NCBI GenBank assembly: GCA_011389865.1
Contig: JAABTL010000012.1
Span: 18,854-82,853 of the forward strand
Length of the DNA: 64,000 nt
Source: Trueperaceae bacterium
GTDB taxonomy: Bacteria > Deinococcota > Deinococci > Deinococcales > Trueperaceae
Direction of reading: 5' to 3'
Under the pieces are notes generated by a model. It did not search any database and had not been told where the DNA came from. It saw only the letters and a program-made list of their open reading frames with translations. This document shows, in pieces, positions 8,689 to 18,709 of this stretch. Every line of letters starts with the position of its first letter. Position 1 is the first letter of the stretch. The position numbers and the translations under genes were made by a program.

Positions 8689-10221
8689 TCAGCGCGGCGC
8701 GCCGCAGGCCGGCTGGTAGCCCAGCTGGCAGGACTGCGTCCAGGAGGCGCGGGCGTCCTCGTCCCGCTGCTGCGCGTACAGCGCCCAGCCCAGGTGGTAG
8801 AGGCTCTCGGCGTCGCGCGCGTTCTGCTCCACCAAGAAGCGGTACACGCCCTCGGCGTCGCGGTAGCGCTCGGTCGCGAGGTAGGCCGCGCCGAGGTTCA
8901 CGCGCGCCTCGATCGCGTTCGGGTCGAGCTGCACGGCGCGCTCGTAGAACAGGGTGGCGCCGGCGAAGTCACCCAACTGGTACTGGGCGAGGCCCGCCCA
9001 CAGCTGCGCCATCGCGCTGCCGGGCCGCATCTGTACGACCATCGCGAACTCGTCGGCGGCGCCGGCGTAATCGCCCTGCAGGTAGAGCGCGCGGCCGATG
9101 ATGAAGCGGGCCTGCGCCTGGGCCTCGGGCGACGGTGCGCGCTCCAGCGCCTCGCGGCCGGCCACCAGGGCGTCACCGGACTGGCCGAGCTGGTCGTACG
9201 CGCTCGCCAGCGCCAGGTGCACGTCCCCCTGGTCCGGGGCCAGCTGGATGGCCTCGCGCAGGGGCTCCAGCGCGGTGCGCGGCTGTCCGCCGGAGATGTA
9301 GGCCACCCCCAGGGCGTAGCGCGCCTCCCACGAGTTCGGGTCGACCTCGGCGGCGCGGCGGTACGAGTCGATCGCGTCGGCATCGCGCCCCAGCCCGCGC
9401 TGGATCTCGCCGAGCGAGATCAGCGAGGCGGCCTGGCCGGCAGCATCGCCGGCGTCGCGCGCCTTGCGCTCGGCGCGCTCCAGGGCCCGCAGTGCGCGGT
9501 CGACCTGGCCCTGCTCGAGGTAGACCTCGGCGATCAAGACGCTGAAGCGGTAGTCGCTGGTGCGCGCCTCGATGTCGGTCAACTCGACCAGCGCCTCGAG
9601 CCCGCGGCCGGCGGCCAACAGGGCGGAACCGCGCTGGTAGGCGAGATCGGTGTCGTCGGGATCGAGCGCGATCGCCTCGCCGAAGGCGTCGGCGGCCGGT
9701 CCGGGCTCGCCGGCGAGCACGAGCTGGGTACCGAGACCCGTCCACGCGTTCAGCCGGTCCTCGGGCGTCGCCTCTGGCTCGGCCTCCTCCAGCGCACGCT
9801 GGAAGGCCTCAGCGGCCTCGGCCGGACGCCGCAGGCGGGCCAGCGTCACCGCGCGGTTGAAGTGACCGTCGAAGCGGTCCTCGAAGAGGCGGGTGACCTC
9901 GCTGAAGGAGAACAGCGCGGCGGCGTAGTCGCCGCGGCCGTACTCGACCAGGCCGAGGCCGAAGTGCGCGTCGCCGACGAGGTAGTCGATCGCGATCGCC
10001 TCGAGGTAGGCCTCCTTGGCGCCCGCCAGGTCGTCGGCGTCGTACAGCGCGTCGCCCAACGCGGTCCACGCCTCGGCGTCGGCAGGACGCTCCGTCACGA
10101 CGCGGCGGAGATCGTCGAGCGACTGCGCGCCCGCCACGGACAGAACCGTCGCGAACGCCATCGCCACCACCGCCAGCGCGAGCCAACGTCGAGCGCCCCG
10201 CTTACCTTCGGTCCTCTGCAT
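8689..10221 (-). CDS. exported tetratricopeptide-repeat protein
   Basis: About 510 residues. A signal peptide (basic MQRTEGKRGARR, then LALAVVAMAFATVLSVAGAQ) is followed by roughly a dozen TPR units from residue 35 to the end. Typical units include AEAWTALGDALYDADDLAGA and AIEARVNLGAAYLATERYRD. TPR solenoids hold protein complexes together; the partner here is unknown, but the neighbouring SPOR gene suggests a periplasmic or cell-wall role. The start at ATG 10221 is well supported by GGAGG six bases upstream. The last residues contain two cysteines (SCQLGYQPACGAPR), possibly a disulfide. Confidence 0.88.
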   Translation of the reverse strand: MQRTEGKRGARRWLALAVVAMAFATVLSVAGAQSLDDLRRVVTERPADAEAWTALGDALYDADDLAGAKEAYLEAIAIDYLVGDAHFGLGLVEYGRGDYAAALFSFSEVTRLFEDRFDGHFNRAVTLARLRRPAEAAEAFQRALEEAEPEATPEDRLNAWTGLGTQLVLAGEPGPAADAFGEAIALDPDDTDLAYQRGSALLAAGRGLEALVELTDIEARTSDYRFSVLIAEVYLEQGQVDRALRALERAERKARDAGDAAGQAASLISLGEIQRGLGRDADAIDSYRRAAEVDPNSWEARYALGVAYISGGQPRTALEPLREAIQLAPDQGDVHLALASAYDQLGQSGDALVAGREALERAPSPEAQAQARFIIGRALYLQGDYAGAADEFAMVVQMRPGSAMAQLWAGLAQYQLGDFAGATLFYERAVQLDPNAIEARVNLGAAYLATERYRDAEGVYRFLVEQNARDAESLYHLGWALYAQQRDEDARASWTQSCQLGYQPACGAPR

Positions 10222-10384
10222 GCCTGCCTCCAGATCGCTGCGCATGCGCGCCGTTGCCGTGCTGGACGGAATCAACATCGTTCATGGTAGCCGCCCGGCA
10301 AGCGCCGATCGTGTGAATTGCCGCACGGGCCGCGTCCCGTTCGGGCTCGAACCGTCACGCCGGCACGTACGTTCCTCGCACATC

Positions 10385-11476
10385 CTACGCGAGCGAAGGG
10401 GCGTCGCGTCGTGTGCGATGCCCCACGCCGTCCGCGAGCGACCCGCCGGCGTCGCGCAGCGCGAGCTGACCGCACGCCCCGCCGGTGTCGCGCCCGCGCG
10501 AGAAGCGGACCGAGGTGGACACGCCGGCGCGGGTCAGCACCTCCTCGAAGGCGCGCACCGCCGCCCTGGGCGTCGCCGCGAAGCCCGACCCGGGCCAGGG
10601 GTTGAAGGGGATGAGGTTGACGTGCACCCGCAGGCCGGCGAGCAGGCGGACGAGCGCCTCGGCCTGCGCCGGGCGGTCGTTGACCCCGTCGAGCATCGTG
10701 TACTCGACGGTGACCCGCCGTCCGCCCTGCGCCTGCCAGTCGTGCAGCGAGGCGACGATGTCGTCGAGCGGGTGGGCGTGGGCGGTGGGGATGATCCGCC
10801 GGCGGGTCTCCTCGTCGGGCGCGTGGAGGCTGACGGCCAGGACCAGCGGCAGGCGCTCCGCCGCCAGGCGCCGGATGCGCGCGGGCAGGCCGACCGTCGA
10901 GAGCGTGATGCGCCGCGGCGACATCGCCAGGCCGAGCGGATGGATCCACGTGCGGATCGCCCCGATCGCGGCCTCGTAGTTCAGCAGCGCCTCCCCCATG
11001 CCCATGAGCACGACGTTGCGCAGCTCGCGCGGCGCGAACCCCTCGTGCCAGGCCACGGCGAGCATCTGCGCGACGATCTCCCCGCGGGTGAGGTTGCGCC
11101 CGAACCCGAGCGCCCCCGTGGCGCAGAACGCGCAGCCCGCCGGGCAGCCGACCATCGACGACACGCACACGGTCTTGCGGCCGGCGTAGGGCATGTACAC
11201 GGCCTCGGTCCGCTGGCCGTCGCGCAGGGTGAAGAGGTAGCGGACGCTGTGATCCCACGAGGGGAAGCGCCGCACCTCGACGAACGGGTCGATGTCGTAG
11301 CCGTCGGCGAGCTCGCGCCGCCAGGCGGCGGGGAGGCTGGTCATCGCCGCGAGGTCGCGGGCACCGTGGAGGTAGAGCCACTCGGCCAACTGGTGGCGCC
11401 GGTACCCCTGCCCCGGGCCGGGCACCGGCAGGGCGTCGAGGTCGAGATCGAACAGGCTGGGTCGGGGTGCGTCCAT
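10385..11476 (-). CDS. rlmN: 23S rRNA (adenine2503-C2)-methyltransferase RlmN
   Basis: This radical-SAM enzyme methylates C2 of A2503 in 23S rRNA and A37 in some tRNAs. The cluster-binding CxxxCxxC appears as GCPAGCAFCATG near residue 110. GMGEALLNYEAAIGAIR and the catalytic C-terminal Cys region (RGRDTGGACGQLA) are in place. The N-terminal domain GYRRHQLAEWLYLHGARDL matches the family accessory domain. About 363 residues from ATG 11476; the longer ORF start would add Arg/Ala residues not seen in the family. The last 20 residues form a variable basic tail. It lies 163 bases upstream of the TPR gene. Confidence 0.96.
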   Translation of the reverse strand: MDAPRPSLFDLDLDALPVPGPGQGYRRHQLAEWLYLHGARDLAAMTSLPAAWRRELADGYDIDPFVEVRRFPSWDHSVRYLFTLRDGQRTEAVYMPYAGRKTVCVSSMVGCPAGCAFCATGALGFGRNLTRGEIVAQMLAVAWHEGFAPRELRNVVLMGMGEALLNYEAAIGAIRTWIHPLGLAMSPRRITLSTVGLPARIRRLAAERLPLVLAVSLHAPDEETRRRIIPTAHAHPLDDIVASLHDWQAQGGRRVTVEYTMLDGVNDRPAQAEALVRLLAGLRVHVNLIPFNPWPGSGFAATPRAAVRAFEEVLTRAGVSTSVRFSRGRDTGGACGQLALRDAGGSLADGVGHRTRRDAPSLA

Positions 11477-11590
11477 CCGGGCCAATCTAGCCGATGCCGC
11501 CCGCTGGGTGCGCATCGCACGCGCCGACGTCGGGCGCGGGTCCCCGCGGCCGCGGTGTTAGCATGCCGTCATCTCGTCGTCCACGTCACG

Positions 11591-11670
11591 CTGTGGGTGA
11601 TGCCGTCACCCTCTGGGTGACACCGTCACGCCCCGGCTGACGCCGTTGCACGGTGGGTGACGAACGCAGC
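11591..11670 (+). repeat. four 20-bp tandem units with GTGAC-GTCAC dyads upstream of glgC
   Basis: Units start at 11591, 11611, 11631 and 11651 with exact 20-base spacing. All share a core like (t/c)gGGTGAYrCCGTCAC; the last two are diverged. Units 1 and 2 each contain a dyad, GTGAT-GCC-GTCAC (11597-11609) and GTGAC-ACC-GTCAC (11617-11629). The 20-base period is close to two helical turns, so the dyads sit on one face of the DNA, as expected for a cooperatively bound operator. The array ends about 20 bases before the glgC start codon. Confidence 0.6.
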
Positions 11671-11692
11671 ATCCACCAGAGAGGGAGGCCGT

Positions 11693-12946
11693 ATGCCCCA
11701 ACGTCTCGCCAAGACCGTCGGCATGGTGCTCGCCGGGGGGAAGGGCTCGCGCCTCCACCCGCTGACCGCGATGCGCACCAAGCCCGCCGTCCCCTTCGGC
11801 GCCAAGTACCGCATCATCGACTTCGCGCTGAACAACCTGATCAACAGCGGCATCTTCGGCATGTACATCCTGACGCAGTTCAAGGCCCAGTCGCTGACCG
11901 AGCACATCCAGCGCAACTGGCGCTTCGGCACCTTCTTCCAGGACTACTTCATCACCCTGGCCCCCGCCCAGATGTACCTCTACGAGGAGCTGGGCGCCGA
12001 GTGGTACCGCGGCACCGCCGACGCGATCTACCAGAACGTGCACCTGATCGACAACAGCGGCGCCGACCTGGTCGCGATCTTCTCGGGCGACCACATCTAC
12101 AAGCAGGACATCTCGCACATGATCCAGTACCACCTGGACCACGGGGCCGACGTCACGATCGCCGCCTACCCGACCCCGGTCGAGGACGGCAACCGTTTCG
12201 GCGTCCTGCAGATCGACCGCGACTGGCACATCACCGAGTTCCAGGAGAAGCCGGCGAACCCCAACCCGATCCCCGGGCGGCCGACGCACTGCCTCGCCTC
12301 GATGGGCAACTACATTTTCAGCCGCCCCAAGCTGATCGAACTGCTGACGCGCGACGCCGCGCGCAAGGAGAGCGAGCACGACTTCGGGAAGAACGTCCTC
12401 CCCATGGCGCTCGACGAGGGCGCGAAGCTGCTGGCGTACGACTTCGCCCGCAACCCGATCCCCGGGCAGGCCGGACCGAACACCTACTGGCGCGACGTGG
12501 GCACGCTCGACTCCTACTGGGAGGCGAACATGGACCTCGTCGAGGTGCAGCCCGAGTTCGACCTGTACAACGAGGCCTGGCCGCTGCGGACCTCGGCCGA
12601 GTACTCGCCGCCGGCGAAGTTCGTGCACGAGGACGAGGGGCGCCGCGGGAACGCGCTGAACTCGATCCTGGCCGGGGGCGTCATCGTCTCGGGCAGCACC
12701 GTGCGCCGCTCGGTCCTCGCGCGCCGCGCCAGGCTGCACTCCTACAGCCTGGTGGAGAACAGCGTCCTCTTCGACAACGTCGAGGTCGGCCGCCACTGCA
12801 CCATCCGCAACGCGATCATCGACAAGAACGTCGTGGTGCCCGACGGCACCGAGATCGGCATCGACCTCGAGGCGGACCGAGCGCGCGGCTTCACGGTCAC
12901 GCCCCGCGGCGTGGTCGCGGTACCGAAGAGCTACCGCTTCAGCTAG
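11693..12946 (+). CDS. glgC: glucose-1-phosphate adenylyltransferase (ADP-glucose pyrophosphorylase)
   Basis: The enzyme makes ADP-glucose from glucose-1-phosphate and ATP, the committed step of bacterial glycogen synthesis. The 417-residue length is normal for GlgC. The nucleotide-binding motif [14 protein letters not shown] is near residue 10, followed by [21 protein letters not shown]. The substrate-binding [16 protein letters not shown] and [11 protein letters not shown] segments are all present. The C-terminal left-handed beta-helix (about 300-417) has the hexapeptide pattern ([17 protein letters not shown]). ATG 11693 has a strong Shine-Dalgarno (GAGGGAGG). No other glycogen gene is adjacent; a 20-bp tandem repeat array lies directly upstream. 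Confidence 0.96.
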   Translation: MPQRLAKTVGMVLAGGKGSRLHPLTAMRTKPAVPFGAKYRIIDFALNNLINSGIFGMYILTQFKAQSLTEHIQRNWRFGTFFQDYFITLAPAQMYLYEELGAEWYRGTADAIYQNVHLIDNSGADLVAIFSGDHIYKQDISHMIQYHLDHGADVTIAAYPTPVEDGNRFGVLQIDRDWHITEFQEKPANPNPIPGRPTHCLASMGNYIFSRPKLIELLTRDAARKESEHDFGKNVLPMALDEGAKLLAYDFARNPIPGQAGPNTYWRDVGTLDSYWEANMDLVEVQPEFDLYNEAWPLRTSAEYSPPAKFVHEDEGRRGNALNSILAGGVIVSGSTVRRSVLARRARLHSYSLVENSVLFDNVEVGRHCTIRNAIIDKNVVVPDGTEIGIDLEADRARGFTVTPRGVVAVPKSYRFS

Positions 12947-12966
12947 GCGCGGCGTCCAGCTCGCGA

Positions 12967-12997
12967 CGACGGGGCCATCCTCGAGATGGTCCCGTCG
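12967..12997 (+). terminator. hairpin after glgC
   Basis: A 13-bp stem (CGACGGGGCCATC at 12967-12979 with GATGGTCCCGTCG at 12985-12997, one G-U pair) with a 5-base loop, 20 bases after the glgC stop codon and followed by CTTAC. It probably separates glgC from ftsH; the T-run is poor. Confidence 0.55.
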
Positions 12998-13022
12998 CTT
13001 ACAGCCCGCTCATGGGCACCGG

Positions 13023-13031
13023 TGCTAGGCT
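13023..13031 (+). promoter_or_regulatory. extended -10 promoter for ftsH
   Basis: TG at 13023-13024, one base, then TAGGCT at 13026-13031. No good -35 lies 17 bases upstream. The same TGCTAGGnT pattern recurs at 31572, 59908 and 60524, each just before a gene, supporting it as a promoter element in this genome. The leader to the ftsH GTG would be about 75 bases. Confidence 0.5.
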
Positions 13032-13112
13032 GCCCCCATCGAGCGCTGCACCGCCGTGCAGGCGCATGGCCGGGCCGTCGCGAGGCGGCCGCCCGACCCC
13101 TCTGGAGGCAGC

Positions 13113-15116
<2,004 letters not shown>

Positions 15117-15146
15117 GCGGCGCGGGCGTCGTTAGGCGACCCTGCG

Positions 15147-16799
15147 GTGCCCCTACTCGACGGCAAGTACGAGATCCACGGCGAGCGCGCCGTCGGACCC
15201 GGCGTCACGGCGTTCAGCGCCACCGCCCCCGACGGCGCGCCCGTGCGTGTCGAGTGGCTGGAGCTGCCGCCTGAGGACGAGGCCGCCTTCGAGCGCTACC
15301 GGCGCCTGCTCAAGCGGCTGGCGCGCGAGGGCCGGGCCACCGTCCAAGACGTGGTCGCCCGCCCCGGCGCGCGCTACGTCGCCTGGTTCCTGCCGCCCGA
15401 CGGCAGCGGCCAGGTGCACGACGCCGGCCTGGAGAGCACGCTGCGCGAGGCCGGCTACGACCCCTCCGACGCCGAGGTACGGCGGGTCGAAGGGCACGCC
15501 CGGCTGGTGGCGCTCCCCTTCAGGCCGCCGGTCGCCGCGCCGCCGGGCGCGGCGACGGACCCTGGCAGGGCCGCCGCGCCGAGGCGCTGGGCGCCGCCCA
15601 CCTCGCCCGCGGCCCGACGCTGGGCCTGGAGCCTGGCGCTGCTCGCCACCAGCGTCGCGCTGGCGTTCGTCGGCTTCGCCCGCCGCGCCAACGACGCGGT
15701 CGTCGTGCTGCCCGACGTCGTCGGAGCGGCCTACGCCGAGGCGGCCCCGCGGCTGCACGGGCTGGGGCTGCGGGTGCGCCCGAACCCGGTCGCGACCGAC
15801 GAGCACCCCGTCGGCTCGGTGCTCGCCAGCGATCCCGGCGCCGGCCAGACGCTGCGGCCGGGGCGCGAGGTACGGCTCAGCGTCGCCCTCCCCACGGGGC
15901 AGCTCGCGCCCACGGACGTGCCGCGTCTGGTCGGGCTGACGTCGGCCGCCGCGGCGGCCGACGCGATCGACCGGGCGGGACTCCGTCTCGGGCGGCTGGT
16001 GCGCATCCACGTCGACGCCCCGGCGGACGTCGTGCTGGCCCAGACGCCGGCGGCCGGCAGCACCGTGGGGCGCGGCGCGGCCGTCGACCTGGTGGTATCG
16101 CTCGGGCCGCGACCCAGCCAGACGTTCGTGCCGGACCTCGTCGGGATGACGCTCGAGGACGCGACCGCGCTCGCGGTGATCGCGGGCCTGGCCGAGTCCC
16201 AGGTGGTGGTGGAGCGCCTGCCCTCCGACGTCGCCCCGCGGGGCACGGTGTTGGCCCAGTCGTTGGCGCCCTACCGCGACGTCATCCTGGCGGAGGCGGT
16301 GCTGCGCCTGATCGTGGCCGACGGACCGGAGGCCGCTGACGATCGCGGCCTGCCGGTGCTCGGGGGCCTGGGCGAGGCCGAGGCGAGGTCGCTGGCCACC
16401 GGCTTCGCCATCGACACGGTGTACGTGTCGGCGATCAGCCTGCCCAACGGCGTCGTGGGCCAGTCGCTGCCGCCGGGCGCGCTCCCCGGTGACGGACGGC
16501 TGGTGCTCACCGTCAACGCGCAGCCGGTCCCGGTGCCGATCCCGCGGGTCGACGTCACGGTGCGCCAGCCCACGCCCCGCGCGTTGCCCTACCTGTGGTT
16601 CATCGAGCCGGGCATCCCGCAGGTGACGGCCGAGGTGACCGCCACCACGCTCGAGGGCGAGCGTTTCTTGGTCGGCCGCAGCCAGGTGCGCGGCGGCGGC
16701 CGCGTGGCCGGTACCTGGACCACCACCTACCCGGGCGTGGTGCGCTTCGACCTCACCTTGAACGGCGAGCCCTACGGGGGCTCGCTGCGCGTGCCGTGA
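15147..16799 (+). CDS. membrane protein with degenerate kinase-like N-terminus and PASTA repeats
   Basis: A 550-residue protein. Residues 1-90 begin LLDGKYEIHGERAVGPGVTAF and look like the N-lobe of a PknB-type Ser/Thr kinase, but there is no Gly-rich loop, no catalytic HRD and no DFG, and the region is far too short. One transmembrane helix (WSLALLATSVALAFVGFA) lies near residue 165. Four PASTA-like repeats follow (VVLPDVVGAAYAEA, VPRLVGLTSAAAAA, VPDLVGMTLEDATA, LPVLGGLGEAEARS). A C-terminal beta domain of about 100 residues is unassigned. PASTA domains bind muropeptides, so an extracytoplasmic cell-wall sensing role is inferred, without kinase activity. GTG 15147 is the start, 30 bases after ftsH. 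Confidence 0.85.
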   Translation: MPLLDGKYEIHGERAVGPGVTAFSATAPDGAPVRVEWLELPPEDEAAFERYRRLLKRLAREGRATVQDVVARPGARYVAWFLPPDGSGQVHDAGLESTLREAGYDPSDAEVRRVEGHARLVALPFRPPVAAPPGAATDPGRAAAPRRWAPPTSPAARRWAWSLALLATSVALAFVGFARRANDAVVVLPDVVGAAYAEAAPRLHGLGLRVRPNPVATDEHPVGSVLASDPGAGQTLRPGREVRLSVALPTGQLAPTDVPRLVGLTSAAAAADAIDRAGLRLGRLVRIHVDAPADVVLAQTPAAGSTVGRGAAVDLVVSLGPRPSQTFVPDLVGMTLEDATALAVIAGLAESQVVVERLPSDVAPRGTVLAQSLAPYRDVILAEAVLRLIVADGPEAADDRGLPVLGGLGEAEARSLATGFAIDTVYVSAISLPNGVVGQSLPPGALPGDGRLVLTVNAQPVPVPIPRVDVTVRQPTPRALPYLWFIEPGIPQVTAEVTATTLEGERFLVGRSQVRGGGRVAGTWTTTYPGVVRFDLTLNGEPYGGSLRVP

Positions 16800-16939
16800 A
16801 CCGTGCCCCGGGCGTCGCTTCGGCGGCGCCCGGTCGGTGTAAAGTTGCCTTCGGCGATCTTGCATGAGACTTCATCGCCATCTGCCGATGGAGCCGCTCG
16901 TTCGCCGAACCCGCGATGCGACGCCCCGAAGGGAACCCC

Positions 16940-18709
16940 GTGCTGCAAACCTTCCGTGACCTGAGCCGCTACGTCCGCCGCTACCCGCGCGCGTACGGCC
17001 TCAGCGTCACCATGTTGGTGGGCTTCGCCTTCCTCAGCACGCTCACGCCGATCGTGGTCGGCCGCGCCATCGACGCCTTCCTGACCGATCGCATGACCAT
17101 GACGACGGTCTGGGCGTACATCGGCGCCATCCTCGCGATCGGCCTGACCGCCGCCTCGACCATGGTGTTCGTCCGTCGTTCCCTGCTCAACGCCTCGTGG
17201 GAGATCCAGTTCGACATCCGCCACGATCTCTTCACGCACTTCACCAACCTCGACCCCTCGTACTACGACGACCACCGCGTCGGCGACCTCATGGCCCGGC
17301 TCACCGCCGACCTCAACGCCGTGCGCATGCTGGCCGGCGTGGCCGTCATGATGGGCGCCAACACCACCCTCGTGCTCGCCTTCACCCTCTACCGGATGTT
17401 CCAGCTGGACGCCGGGCTCAGCCTGCTCACGCTCGGCATCGTCCCCTTCATCACCGTCACCTTCTTCCTGCTGCTGCGCGTCGTGCACCGCCGCTACGAA
17501 CGCGTGCAGGAGCAGTTCTCCAACGTCTCCGCGATGGCGCAGGAGAACTTCTCCGGCATCCGCGTCGTCAAGGGCTTCGGCATCGAGGACCGCGAGCTCG
17601 ACAGCTTCGAGCGCCTCAACGACGAGTTCATCCGCCGCAACCTGGCGCTGACCAAGGTCGAAGGACCGCTGTTCCCCCTGATGGAACTCATGTTCGGCAT
17701 CACCATCTCGGTGCTGCTGCTCGTCGGCGGCCGGCTGGTGCTCGGCCTCGGCGGCGACCTGACGATCGGCCAGTTCTCCTCCTTCGTCTTCCTCTTCGAG
17801 GGCATCCAGTGGCCGCTCATCGCCCTCGGCTGGATCGCCAACATCCTCCAGCGCGGCACCACGTCGTGGCACCGCCTGCGGGCGATCCTCGACGTCCCGA
17901 CCAGGATCAAGGACGGGCCCGACACCCGCGGCGACGTCACCACCCTGCACGGCGACATCGAGTTCCGCGACGTCAGCCTGACCCTCGGCGGCCGCAAGGT
18001 GCTCGACCGCGTCAGCTTCCGCATCCGCGCCGGCGAGGCGATCGGCATCACGGGACGCACCGGGGCCGGCAAGACCCTCATCATCAAGCTCATCACCCGC
18101 CTGCTCGACCCCGATGAGGGCGTCGTGCTCATCGACGGCATCGACGTCCGCCGCATCCCGGTGGCCGTGCTGCGCCGACGCATCGGCCTGGTGCCGCAGG
18201 AGCCGTTCCTCTTCGGGGACACGATCGCCGACAACATCGCCTACGGCATCCCGGAGACCGACGACCCCGAGACCCGCGAGCGCCGCGTGCGCGAGGTCGC
18301 GCGCCTCGCCCAGCTCGAGGGCGACGTCGACGGCTTCCCGCTCGGCTTCGCCACCCAGCTCGGCGAGCGCGGCGTCACCCTGTCGGGCGGCCAGCGCCAG
18401 CGCACCGCCATCGCCCGCGCGATCATCCGCGAACCCAGCGTGCTGATCTTCGACGACGCCCTCTCGGCCGTCGACACCCAGACGGAGGCCAGCATCCTCG
18501 AGGGCCTGCAGCGCGTGCAGCAGGGGCGCACCACGATCGTGGTCGCCCACCGCGTCTCCGCCTTCCAGCACTGCGACCGCGTCCTGCTCTTCGACGACGG
18601 CAAGCTCGTCGAGAGCGGCACGCCCGACGCCCTGCTGGCCAAGGGCGGGTACTACGCCGACATCGTGCGCAGACAGCAATTGGAAGAGGACCTGGAGGCG
18701 ACCCCGTGA
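16940..18709 (+). CDS. ABC exporter half-transporter, subunit with degenerate Walker B
   Basis: A TMD-NBD half-transporter of about 589 residues, one half of a heterodimeric exporter. Six TM helices occupy about 20-310. The NBD has Walker A GRTGAGKT, a canonical signature LSGGQRQRTAIARA and a Walker B ending LIFDDALSAVD, where the catalytic Glu is replaced by Asp. This is the arrangement of the TM287 or LmrC type. GTG 16940 follows AAGGGA at good spacing; ATG 16916 in the same frame is an alternative adding eight residues. Its stop overlaps the next gene's GTG (GTGA), so the two subunits are translationally coupled. Substrate is unknown; lipids or drugs are typical of the family. Confidence 0.93.
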   Translation: MLQTFRDLSRYVRRYPRAYGLSVTMLVGFAFLSTLTPIVVGRAIDAFLTDRMTMTTVWAYIGAILAIGLTAASTMVFVRRSLLNASWEIQFDIRHDLFTHFTNLDPSYYDDHRVGDLMARLTADLNAVRMLAGVAVMMGANTTLVLAFTLYRMFQLDAGLSLLTLGIVPFITVTFFLLLRVVHRRYERVQEQFSNVSAMAQENFSGIRVVKGFGIEDRELDSFERLNDEFIRRNLALTKVEGPLFPLMELMFGITISVLLLVGGRLVLGLGGDLTIGQFSSFVFLFEGIQWPLIALGWIANILQRGTTSWHRLRAILDVPTRIKDGPDTRGDVTTLHGDIEFRDVSLTLGGRKVLDRVSFRIRAGEAIGITGRTGAGKTLIIKLITRLLDPDEGVVLIDGIDVRRIPVAVLRRRIGLVPQEPFLFGDTIADNIAYGIPETDDPETRERRVREVARLAQLEGDVDGFPLGFATQLGERGVTLSGGQRQRTAIARAIIREPSVLIFDDALSAVDTQTEASILEGLQRVQQGRTTIVVAHRVSAFQHCDRVLLFDDGKLVESGTPDALLAKGGYYADIVRRQQLEEDLEATP

